Assembly: GCA_033782935.1 (NCBI GenBank)
Contig: JAWQEG010000477.1
Coordinates: forward strand, 310,001 to 374,000
Length of the DNA stretch: 64,000 bases
From: Petrolisthes cinctipes
Taxonomy: Eukaryota; Arthropoda; Malacostraca; Decapoda; Porcellanidae
Direction: 5' to 3'
Shown here: positions 51,320 through 62,567 of the stretch, one piece after another
How the letters are laid out: each line of letters opens with the position of its first letter
How positions within the stretch are numbered: position 1 is the first letter of the stretch
The notes under the pieces: generated by a model
Databases searched by the model: none
Told to the model about the DNA's origin: nothing
The model's input: the letters and a program-made list of their open reading frames with translations, nothing else
Position numbers and translations under genes: made by a program

Positions 51320-52812
51320 GTGTTAGAGTATTTTCAAAATACAGGAGAAAAACATACTGAAAATCGATCTTTTAGGTGCCCAAAAGTCGATATGTGCATG
51401 CATCTTCTGTACCCGTTTATATCTCAAATTCTGGCCCTAAACACCCGAAAATTCGATATTTTGGGGTCCCAGAAGCGATCTGTACATGCCTACTCAGTGT
51501 TAGAGTATTTTCATAATACAGGCCCAAAACATGCTGAAAATCGATATTTTAGATGCCCAAAGTCAATATGTGCATGTATTTTCTGTACCCGTTTATATCT
51601 CAAATTCAGGCTCAAAACACCCGAAAATTCAATATTTTGGGGTCCCAGAAACAATCTGTACATGCCTACACAGTGCTAGAATATTTTCAAAATATAGGCT
51701 AAAAACATGCTAAAAATCGACATTTTAGGTGTCAAAAAATCGATATCTCAAATTCAGTCCCAAAACACCCGAAAATTCGATATTTAGAGGTCCCAGAAGG
51801 TATCTGTACATGCCTACTCCGTGTTAGAGTATTTTCAAAATACAGGCCAAAAACATACTGAAAATCGATCTTTTAGGTGCCCAAAAGTCAATATGTGCAT
51901 GCATCTTCTGTACCCGTTTATATCTCAAATTCTGGCCCTAAACACCCGAAAATTCGATATTTTGGGGTCCCAGAAGCGATCTGTACATGCCTACTCCGTG
52001 TTAGAGTATTTTCAAAATTCAGGCCCAAAACATGCTGAAAATCGATATTTTTGGTGCCCAAAGTCAATATGTGCATGTATCTTCTGTACCCGTTTATATC
52101 TCAAATTCAGGCTCAAAACACCCGAAAATTCAATATTTTGGGGTCCCAGAAGCAATCTGTACAGTGCTAGAATATTATCAAAATATAGGCTAAAAACATG
52201 CTAAAAATCGATCTTTTAGGTGCCAAAAAGTCGATATCTCAAATTCAGTCCCAAAACACCCGAAAATTCGATATTTAGGGGTCCCAGAAGCGATCTGTAC
52301 ATGCCTACTCAGTGTTAGAGTATTTTCAAAATACATGCTCAAAACATACTGAAAATCGATCTTTTAGGTGCACAAAAGTCGATATGTGTATGCATCTTCA
52401 GTACCCGTTTATATCTCAAATTCAGGCTCAAAACACCCGAAAATTCAATATTTTGGGGTCCCAGAAGCAATCTGTACATGCCTACACAGTGCTAGAATAT
52501 TTTCAAAATACAGGCCCAAAACATGCTGAAAATCGATATTTTAGATGCCCAAAGTCAATATGTGCATGTATCTTCTGTACCCGTTTATATCTCAAATTCA
52601 GGCTCAAAACACCCGAAAATTCAATATTTTGGGGTCCCAGAAGCAATCTGTACATGCCTACACAGTGCTAGAATATTTTCAAAATATAGGCTAAAAACAT
52701 GCTAAAAATCAACATTTTAGGTGCCAAAAAATCGATATCTCAAATTCAGTCCCAAACCACCCGAAAATTCGATATTTAGAGGTCCCAGAAGTTATCTGTT
52801 CATGCTTAAACC
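51320..52812 (+). repeat. HOR block containing the last c5d
   Basis: Heads fall at 51320, 51497, 51673, 51821, 51998 (c5d), 52164, 52312, 52489 and 52665. It is c4-c2-c3-c4-c5d-c3-c1-c2-c3. The monomer at 52489 has a c3-type head (gtgctagaatattttc) on a c2 body. The c5d at 51998 is the last monomer with the 10-bp deletion in the window. Confidence 0.85.
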
Positions 52813-54965
52813 GTGTTAGAGTATTTTCAAAATACAGGCCAAAAACATACTGAAAATCGATCTTTTAGGTGCCCAAAAGTCGATATGTGCATGCATCTTC
52901 TGTACCCGTTTATATCTCAAATTCTGGCCCTAAACACCCAAAAATTCGATATTTTGGGGTCCCAGAAGCGATCTGTACATGCCTACTCCGTGTTAGAGTA
53001 TTTTCAAAATTCAGGCCAAAAACATGCTGAAAATCGTTATTTTTGGTTCCCAAAGTCAATATGTGCATGTATCTTCTGTACCCGTTTATATCTCAAATTC
53101 AGGCTCAAAACACCCGAAAATTCAATATTTTGGGGTCCCAGAAGCAATCTGTACATGCCTACTCAGTGCTAGAATATTTTCAAAATATAGGCTAAAAACA
53201 TGCTAAAAATCGATCTTTTAGGTGCCAAAAAGTCGATATCTCAAATTCAGTTCCAAAACACCCGAAAATTCGATATTTAGGGGTCCCAGAAGCGATCTGT
53301 ACATGCCTACTCCGTGTTAGAGTATTTTCAAAATACATGCTCAAAACATACTGAAAATCGATCTTTTAGGTGCACAAAAGTCGATATGTGCATGCATCTT
53401 CAGTACCCGTTTATATCTCAAATTCAGGCTCAAAACACCCGAAAATTCAATATTTTGGGGTCCCAGAAGCAATTTGTACATGCCTACACAGTGCTAGAAT
53501 ATTTTCAAAATATAGGCTAAAAACATGCTAAAAATCGATCTTTTAGGTGCCAAAAAGTCGATATCTCAAATTCAGTCCCAAAACACCCGAAAATTCGATA
53601 TTTAGGGGTCCCAGAAGCGATCTGTACATGCCTACTCCGTGTTAGAGTATTTTCAAAATACATTCTCAAAACATACTGAAAATCGATCTTTTAGGTGCAC
53701 AAAAGTCGATATGTGCATGCATCTTCAGTACCCGTTTATATCTCAAATTCAGGCTCAAAACACCCGAAAATTCAATATTTTGGGGTCCCAGAATCAATCT
53801 GTACATGCCTACTCAGTGTTAGAGTATTTTCAAAATACAGGCCCAAAACATGCTGAAAATCGATATTTTAGATGCCCAAAGTCAATATGTGCATGTATTT
53901 TCTGTACCCGTTTATATCTCAAATTCAGGCTCAAAACACCCGAAAATTCAATATTTTGGGGTCCCAGAAGCAATCTGTACATGCCTACACAGTGCTAGAA
54001 TATTTTCAAAATATAGGCTAAAAACATGCTAAAAATCGACATTTTAGGTGTCAAAAAATCGATATCTCAAATTCAGTCCCAAAACACCCGAAAATTCGAT
54101 ATTTAGGGGTCCCAGAAGCGATCTGTACATGCCTAATCCGTGTTAGAGTATTTTCAAAATACATGCTCAAAACATACTGAAAATCGATCTTTTAGGTGCA
54201 CAAAAGTCGATATGTGTATGCATCTTCAGTACCCGTTTATATCTCAAATTCAGGCTCAAAACACCCGAAAATTCAATATTTTGGGGTCCCAGAAGCAATC
54301 TGTACATGCCTACTCAGTGTTAGAGTATTTTCAAAATACAGGCCCAAAACATGCTGAAAATCGATATTTTAGATGCCCAAAGTCAATATGTGCATGTATC
54401 TTCTGTACCCGTTTATATCTCAAATTCAGGCTCAAAACACCCGAAAATTCAATATTTTGGGGTCCCAGAAGCAATCTGTACATGCCTACTCAGTACTAGA
54501 ATATTTTCAAAATATAGGCTAAAAACATGCTAAAAATCGATATTTTAGGTGCCAAAAAGTCGATATCTCAAATTCAGTCCCAAAACACCCGAAAATTCGA
54601 TATTTAGGGGTCCCAGAAGCGATCTGTACATGCCTACTCCGTGTTAGAGTATTTTCAAAATACATGCTCAAAACATACTGAAAATCGATCTTTTAGGTGC
54701 ACAAAAGTCGATATGTGTATGCATCTTCAGTACCCGTTTATATCTCAAATTCAGGCTCAAAACACCCGAAAATTCAATATTTTGGGGTCCCAGAAGCAAT
54801 CTGTACATGCCTACTCAGTGCTAGAATATTTTCAAAATATAGGCTAAAAACATGCTAAAAATCGATCTTTTAGGTGCCAAATAGTCGATATCTCAAATTC
54901 AGTCCCAAAACACCCGAAAATTCTATATTTAGGGGTCCCAGAAGCGATCTGTACATGCCTACTCC
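52813..54965 (+). repeat. 501- and 325-bp modules
   Basis: Heads fall at 52813, 52990, 53166, 53314, 53491, 53639, 53816, 53992, 54140, 54317, 54493, 54641 and 54818. The modules are c4-c5-c3, c1-c3, c1-c2-c3, c1-c2-c3, c1-c3. Private changes are gttatctgttcatgcttaaacc near 52790 (read as gttatctgttc then atgcttaaacc) and tatgtgtatgc in several c1 monomers. Confidence 0.85.
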
Positions 54966-56468
54966 GTGTTAGAGTATTTTCAAAATACATGCTCAAAACA
55001 TACTGAAAATCGATCTTTTAGGTGCACAAAAGTCGATATGTGCATGCATCTTCAGTACCTGTTTATATCTCAAATTCAGGCTCAAAACACCCGAAAATTC
55101 AATATTTTGGGGTCCCAGAAGCGATCTGTACATGCCTACTCCGTGTTAGAGTATTTTCAAAATTCAGGCCCAAAACATGCTAAAAATCGTTATTTTTGGT
55201 GCCAAAAGTCAATATGTGCATGTATCTTCTGTACCCGTTTATATCTCAAATTCAGGCTCAAAACACCCGAAAATTCAATATCTTGGGGTCCTTGAAGCGA
55301 TCTGTACATGCCTACTCAGTGCTAGAATATTTTCAAAATATAGGCTAAAAACATGCTAAAAATCGATCTTTTAGGTGCCAAAAAGTCGATATCTCAAATT
55401 CAGTCCCAAAACACCCGAAAATTCGATATTTAGGGGTCCTTGAAGCGATCTGTACATGCCTACTCCGTGTTAGAGTATTTTCAAAATACAGGCCAAAAAC
55501 ATACTGAAAATCGATCTTTTAGGTGCCCAAAAGTCGATATGTGCATGCATCTTCTGTACCCGTTTATATCTCAAATTCTGGCCCTAAACACCCGAAAATT
55601 CGATATTTTGGGGTCCCAGAAGCGATCTGTACATGCCTACTCCGTGTTAGAGTATTTTCAAAATTCAGGCCCAAAACATGCTGAAAATCGATATTTTTGG
55701 TGCCCAAAGTCAATATGTGCATGTATCTTCTGTACCCGTTTATATCTCAAATTCAGGCTCAAAACACCCGAAAATTCAATATTTTGGGGTCCCAGAAGCA
55801 ATCTGTACATGCCTACTCAGTGCTAGAATATTTTCAAAATATAGGCTAAAAACATGCTAAAAATCGATCTTTTAGGTGCCAAATAGTCGATATCTCAAAT
55901 TCAGTCCCAAAACACCCGAAAATTCGATATTTAGGGGTCCCAGAAGCGATCTGTACATGCCTACTCCGTGTTAGAGTATTTTCAAAATACATGCTCAAAA
56001 CATACTGAAAATCGATCTTTTAGGTGCACAAAAGTCGATATGTGCATGCATCTTCAGTACCTGTTTATATCTCAAATTCAGGCTTAAAACACCCGAAAAT
56101 TCAATATTTTGGGGTCCCAGAAGCGATCTGTACATGCCTACTCCGTGTTAGAGTATTTTCAAAATTCAGGCCCAAAACATGCTGAAAATCGTTATTTTTG
56201 GTGCCAAAAGTCAATATGTGCATGTATCTTCTGTACCCGTTTATATCTCAAATTCAGGCTCAAAACACCCGAAAATTCAATATTTTGGGGTCCCAGAAGC
56301 AATCTGTACATGCCTACTCAGTGCTAGAATATTTTCAAAATATAGGCTAAAAACATGCTAAAAATCGATCTTTTAGGTGCCAAAAAGTCGATATCTCAAA
56401 GTCAGTCCCAAAACACCCGAAAATTCGATATTTAGGGGTCCCAGAAGCGATCTGTACATGCCTACTCC
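54966..56468 (+). repeat. 1,002-bp unit, one full and one half copy
   Basis: c1-c5-c3-c4-c5-c3 (177+176+148+177+176+148 = 1,002 bp) spans 54966-55967, and c1-c5-c3 repeats at 55968-56468. Shared tags are agtacctgtttatatc (near 55053 and 56055), atcgttatttttggtgcc and aaatagtcg in the preceding c3. A local patch ccttgaagcga occurs in two adjacent monomers (near 55289 and 55437). Confidence 0.86.
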
Positions 56469-59299
56469 GTGTTAGAGTATTTTCAAAATACATGCTCAAA
56501 ACATACTGAAAATCGATCTTTTAGGTGCACAAAAGTCGATATGTGCATGCATCTTCAGTACCCGTATATATCTCAAATTCATGCTCAAAACACCCGAAAA
56601 TTCAATATTTTGGGGTCCCAGAAGCAATCTGTACATGCCTACACAGTGCTAGAATATTTTCAAAATATAGGCTAAAAACATGCTAAAAATCGATCTTTTA
56701 GGAGCCAAAAAGTCGATATCTCAAATTCAGTCCCAAAACACCCGAAAATTCGATATTTAGGGGTCCCAGAAGCGATCTGTACATGTCTACTCCGTGTTAG
56801 AGTATTTTCAAAATACATTATCAAAACATACTGAAAATCGATCTTTTAGGTGCACAAAAGTCGATATGTGCATGCATCTTCAGTACCCGTTTATATCTCA
56901 AATTCAGGCTCAAAACACCCGAAAATTCAATATTTTGGGGTCCCAGAAGCAATCTGTACATGCCTACTCAGTGTTAGAGTATTTTCAAAATACAGGCCCA
57001 AAACATGCTGAAAATCGATATTTTAGATGCCCAAAGTCAATATGTGCATGTATTTTCTGTACCTGTTTATATCTCAAATTCAGGCTCAAAACACCCGAAA
57101 ATTCAATATTTTGGGGTCCCAGAAGCAATCTGTACATACCTACTCAGTGCTAGAATATTTTCAAAATATAGGCTAAAAACATGCTAAAAATCGATCTTTT
57201 AGGTGCCAAAAAGTCGATATCTCAAATTCAGTCCCAAAACACCCGAAAATTCGATATTTAGGGGTCCCAGAAGCGATCTGTACATGCCTACTCCGTGTTA
57301 GAGTATTTTCAAAATACATGCTAAAAACATACTGAAAATCGATCTTTTAGGTGCACAAAAGTCGATATGTGCATGCATCTTCAGTACCCGTTTATATCTC
57401 AAATTCAGGCTCAAAACACCCGAAAATTCAATATTTTGGGGTCCCAGAAGCAATCTGTACATGCCTACACAGTGCTAGAATATTTTCAAAATATAGGCTA
57501 AAAACATGCTAAAAATCGATCTTTTAGGTGCCAAAAAGTCGATATCTCAAATTCAGTCCCAAAACACCCGAAAATTCGATATTTAGGGGTCCCAGAAGCG
57601 ATCTGTACATGCCTACTCAGTGTTAGAGTATTTTCAAAATACATTCTCAAAACATACTGAAAATCGATCTTTTAGGTGCACAAAAGTCGATATGTGCATG
57701 CATCTTCAGTACCCGTTTATATCTCAAATTCAGGCTCAAAACACCCGAAAATTCAATATTTTGGGGTCCCAGAAGCAATCTGTACATGCCTACTCAGTGT
57801 TAGAGTATTTTCAAAATACAGGCCCAAAACATGCTGAAAATCGATATTTTAGATGCCCAAAGTCAATATGTGCATGTATTTTCTGTACCCGTTTATATCT
57901 CAAATTCAGGCTCAAAACACCCGAAAATTCAATATTTTGGGGTCCCAGAAGCAATCTGTACATGCCTACACAGTGCTAGAATATTTTCAAAATATAGGCT
58001 AAAAACATGCTAAAAATCGACATTTTAGGTGTCAAAAAATCGATATCTCAAATTCAGTCCCAAAACACCCAAAAATTCGATATTTAGAGGTCCCAGAAGG
58101 TATCTGTACATGCCTACTCCGTGTTAGAGTATTTTCAAAATACAGGCCAAAAACATACTGAAAATCGATCTTTTAGGTGCCCAAAAGTCGATATGTGCAT
58201 GCATCTTCTGTACCCGTTTATATCTCAAATTCTGGCACTAAACACCCGAAAATTCGATATTTTGGGGTCCCAGAAGCGATCTGTACATGCCTACTCCGTG
58301 TTAGAGTATTTTCAAAATACATTCTCAAAACATACTGAAAATCGATCTTTTAGGTGCACAAAAGTCGATATGTGCATGCATCTTCAGTACCCGTTTATAT
58401 CTCAAATTCAGGCTCAAAACACCCGAAAATTCAATATTTTGGGGTCCCAGAATCAATCTGTACATGCCTACTCAGTGTTAGAGTATTTTCAAAATACAGG
58501 CCCAAAACATGCTGAAAATCGATATTTTAGATGCCCAGAGTCAATATGTGCATGTATTTTCTGTACCCGTTTTAATCTCAAATTCAGGCTCAAAACACCC
58601 GAAAATTCAATATTTTGGGGTCCCAGAAGCAATCTGTACATGCCTACACAGTGCTAGAATATTTTCAAAATATAGGCTAAAAACATGCTAAAAATCGACA
58701 TTTTAGGTTTCAAAAAATCGATATCTCAAATTCAGTCCCAAAACACCCGAAAATTCGATATTTAGAGGTCCCAGAAGGTATCTGTACATGCCTACTCCGT
58801 GTTAGAGTATTTTCAAAATACAGGCCAAAAACATACTGAAAATCGATCTTTTAGGTGCCCAAAAGTCGATATGTGCATGCATCTTCTGTACCCGTTTATA
58901 TCTCAGATTCTGGCCCTAAACACCCGAAAATTCGATATTTTGGGGTCCCAGAAGCGATCTGTACATGCCTACTCCGTGTTAGAGTATTTTCAAAATTCAG
59001 GCCCAAAACATGCTGAAAATCGATATTTTTGGTGCCCAAAGTCAATATGTGCATGTATCTTCTGTACCCGTTTATATCTCAAATTCAGGCTCAAAACACC
59101 CGAAAATTCAATATTTTGGGGTCCCAGAAGCAATCTGTACATGCCTACTCAGTGCTAGAATATTTTCAAAATATAGGATAAAAACATGCTAAAAATCGAC
59201 ATTTTAGGTGCCAAAAAATCGATATCTCAAATTCAGTCCCAAAACACACGAAAATTCGATATTTAGAGGTCCCAGAAGGTATCTGTACATGCCTACTCC
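56469..59299 (+). repeat. Mixed 325/501-bp modules with a c4-c1 junction
   Basis: Heads fall at 56469, 56646, 56794, 56971, 57147, 57295, 57472, 57620, 57797, 57973, 58121, 58298, 58475, 58651, 58799, 58976 and 59152. At 58298 a c4 is followed directly by c1 (acattctcaaaac), so the usual c5-c3 or c3 between them is missing. That junction fits an unequal exchange. The word acattatcaaaac near 56814 recurs near 60945. Confidence 0.85.
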
Positions 59300-60924
59300 T
59301 TGTTAGAGTATTTTCAAAATACAGGCCAAAAACATACTGAAAATCGATCTTTTAGGTGCCCAAAAGTCGATATGTGCATGCATCTTCTGTACCCGTTTAT
59401 ATCGCAAATTCTGGCCCTAAACACCCGAAAATTCGATATTTTGGGGTCCCAGAAGCGATCTGTACATGCCTACACAGTGCTAGAATATTTTCAAAATATA
59501 GGCTAAAAACATGCTAAAAATCGACATTTTAGGTGCCAAAAAATCGATATCTCAAATTCAGTCCCAAACCACCCGAAAATTCGATATTTAGAGGTCCCAG
59601 AAGGTATCTGTACATGCTTACTCCGTGTTAGAGTATTTTCAAAATACAGGTCAAAAACATACTGAAAATCGATCTTTTAGGTGCCCAAAAGTCGATATGT
59701 GCATGCATCTTCTGTACCCGTTTATATCTCAAATTCAGGCTCAAAACACCCGAAAATTCAATATTTTGGGGTCCCAGAAGCAATCTGTACATGCCTACAC
59801 AGTGCTAGAATATTTTCAAAATATAGGATAAAAACATGCTAAAAATCGACATTTTAGGTGCCAAAAAATCGATATCTCAAATTCAGTCCCAAAACACACT
59901 AAAATTCGATATTTAGAGGTCCCAGAAGGTATCTGTACATGCCTACTCCTTGTTAGAGTATTTTCAAAATACAGACCAAAAACATACTGAAAATCGATCT
60001 TTTAGGTGCCCAAAAGTCGATATGTGCATGCATCTTCTGTACACGTTTATATCGCAAATTCTGGCCCTAAACACCCGAAAATTCGATATTTTGGGGTCCC
60101 AGAAGCGATCTGTACATGCCTACACAGTGCTAGAATATTTTCAAAATATAGGCTAAAAACATGCTAAAAATCGACATTTTAGGTGCCAAAAAATCGATAT
60201 CTCAAACTCAGTCCCAAACCACCCGAAAATTCGATATTTAGAGGTCCCAGAAGGTATCTGTACATGCTTACTCCGTGTTAGAGTATTTTCAAAATACAGG
60301 CCAAAAACATACTGAAAATCGATCTTTTAGGTGCCCAAAAGTCGATATGTGCATGTATCTTCTGTACCCGTTTATATCTCAAATTCAGGCTCAAAACACC
60401 CGAAAATTCAATATTTTGGGGTCCCAGAAGCAATCTGTACATGCCTACTCAGTGCTAGAATATTTTCAAAATATACGCTAAAAACATGCTAAAAATCGAC
60501 ATTTTAGGTGCCAAAAAGTCGATATCTCAAATTCAGTCCCAAAACACCCGAAAATTCGATATTTAGGGGTCCCAGAAGCGATCTGTACATGCCTACTCCG
60601 TGTTAGAGTATTTTCAAAATACATGCTCAAAACATACTGAAAATCGATCTTTTAGGTGCACAAAAGTCGATATGTGCATGCATCTTCAGTACCCGTTTAT
60701 ATCTCAAATTCAGGCTCAAAACACCCGAAAATTCAATATTTTGGGGTCCCAGAAGCAATCTGTACATGCCTACACAGTGCTAGAATATTTTCAAAATATA
60801 GGCTAAAAACATGCTAAAAATCGATCTTTTAGGTGCCAAAAAGTCGATATCTCAAATTCAGTCCCAAAACACCCGAAAATTCGATATTTAGGGGTCCCAG
60901 AAGCGATCTGTACATGCCTACTCC
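59300..60924 (+). repeat. Run of five 325-bp dimers
   Basis: Full-length (177 bp) and short (148 bp) monomers alternate strictly, with heads at 59300, 59477, 59625, 59802, 59950, 60127, 60275, 60452, 60600 and 60777. The first four long monomers are c4-type and the fifth is c1. Alternate dimers share tags (actccttgttag near 59295 and 59945, tatatcgcaaattc near 59398 and 60048), so a 650-bp period is nested in the 325-bp one. This is the simplest organisation in the window. Confidence 0.9.
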
Positions 60925-61425
60925 GTGTTAGAGTATTTTCAAAATACATTATCAAAACATACTGAAAATCGATCTTTTAGGTGCACAAAAGTCGATATGT
61001 GCATGCATCTTCAGTACCCGTTTATATCTCAAATTCAGGCTCAAAACACCCGAAAATTCAATATTTTGGGGTCCCAGAAGCAATCTGTACATGCCTACTT
61101 AGTGTTAGAGTATTTTCAAAATACAGGCCCAAAACATGCTGAAAATCGATATTTTAGATGCCCAAAGTCAATATGTGCATGTATTTTCTGTACCCGTTTA
61201 TATCTCAAATTCAGGCTCAAAACACCCGAAAATTCGATATTTTGGGGTCCCAGAAGCGATCTGTACATGCCTACACAGTGCTAGAATATTTTCAAAATAT
61301 AGGCTAAAAACATGCTAAAAATCGACATTTTAGGTGCCAAAAAATCGATATCTCAAACTCAGTCCCAAACCACCCGAAAATTCGATATTTAGAGGTCCCA
61401 GAAGGTATCTGTACATGCTTACTCC
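60275..61425 (+). repeat. 1,151-bp unit, copy 1
   Basis: The order c4-c3-c1-c3-c1-c2-c3 (177+148+177+148+177+176+148) sums to 1,151 bp. Tags are gcatgtatc in the c4, aaaatatacgct in the first c3 (near 60472) and tctcaaactcagtcccaaacc in the c3 near 61349 (read as tctcaaactcag then tcccaaacc). It overlaps the end of the dimer run. Confidence 0.88.
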
Positions 61426-62567
61426 GTGTTAGAGTATTTTCAAAATACAGGCCAAAAACATACTGAAAATCGATCTTTTAGGTGCCCAAAAGTCGATATG
61501 TGCATGTATCTTCTGTACCCGTTTATATCTCAAATTCAGGCTCAAAACACCCGAAAATTCAATATTTTGGGGTCCCAGAAGCAATCTGTACATGCCTACT
61601 CAGTGCTAGAATATTTTCAAAATATACGCTAAAAACATGCTAAAAATCGACATTTTAGGTGCCAAAAAGTCGATATCTCAAATTCAGTCCCAAAACACCC
61701 GAAAATTCGATATTTAGGGGTCCCAGAATCGATCTGTACATGCCTACTCCGTGTTAGAGTATTTTCAAAATACATGCTCAAAACATACTGAAAATCGATC
61801 TTTTAGGTGCACAAAAGTCGATATGTGCATGCATCTTCAGTACCCGTTTATATCTCAAATTCAGGCTCAAAACACCCGAAAATTCAATATTTTGGGGTCC
61901 CAGAAGCAATCTGTACATGCCTACACAGTGCTAGAATATTTTCAAAATATAGGCTAAAAACATGCTAAAAATCGATCTTTTAGGTGCCAAAAAGTCGATA
62001 TCTCAAATTCAGTCCCAAAACACCCGAAAATTCGATATTTAGGGGTCCCAGAAGCGATCTGTACATGCCTACTCCGTGTTAGAGTATTTTCAAAATACAT
62101 TTTCAAAACATACTGAAAATCGATCTTTTAGGTGCACAAAAGTCGATATGTGCATGAATCTTCAGTACCCGTTTATATCTCAAATTCAGGCTCAAAACAC
62201 CCGAAAATTCAATATTTTGGGGTCCCAGAAGCAATCTGTACATGCCTACTCAGTGTTAGAGTATTTTCAAAATACAGGCCCAAAACATGCTGAAAATCGA
62301 TATTTTAGATGCCCAAAGTCATGTATCTTCTGTACCCGTTTATATCTCAAATTCAGGCTCAAAACACCCGAAAATTCAATATTTTGGGGTCCCAGAAGCA
62401 ATCTGTACATGCCTACACAGTGCTAGAATATTTTCAAAATATAGGCTAAAAACATGCTAAAAATCGACATTTTAGGTGCCAAAAAATCGATATCTCAAAT
62501 TCAGTCCCAAAACACCCGAAAATTCGATATTTAGAGGTCCCAGAAGGTATCTGTACATGCTTACTCC
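61426..62567 (+). repeat. 1,151-bp unit, copy 2 (1,142 bp)
   Basis: It repeats copy 1 in order and tags (aaaatatacgct near 61621). It is 9 bp shorter because the c2 at 62253 has lost nine bases, reading gcccaaagtcatgtatc at 62311-62327 instead of gcccaaagtcaatatgtgc before atgtatc. One further change is cagaatcgatctg near 61726. Confidence 0.88.
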
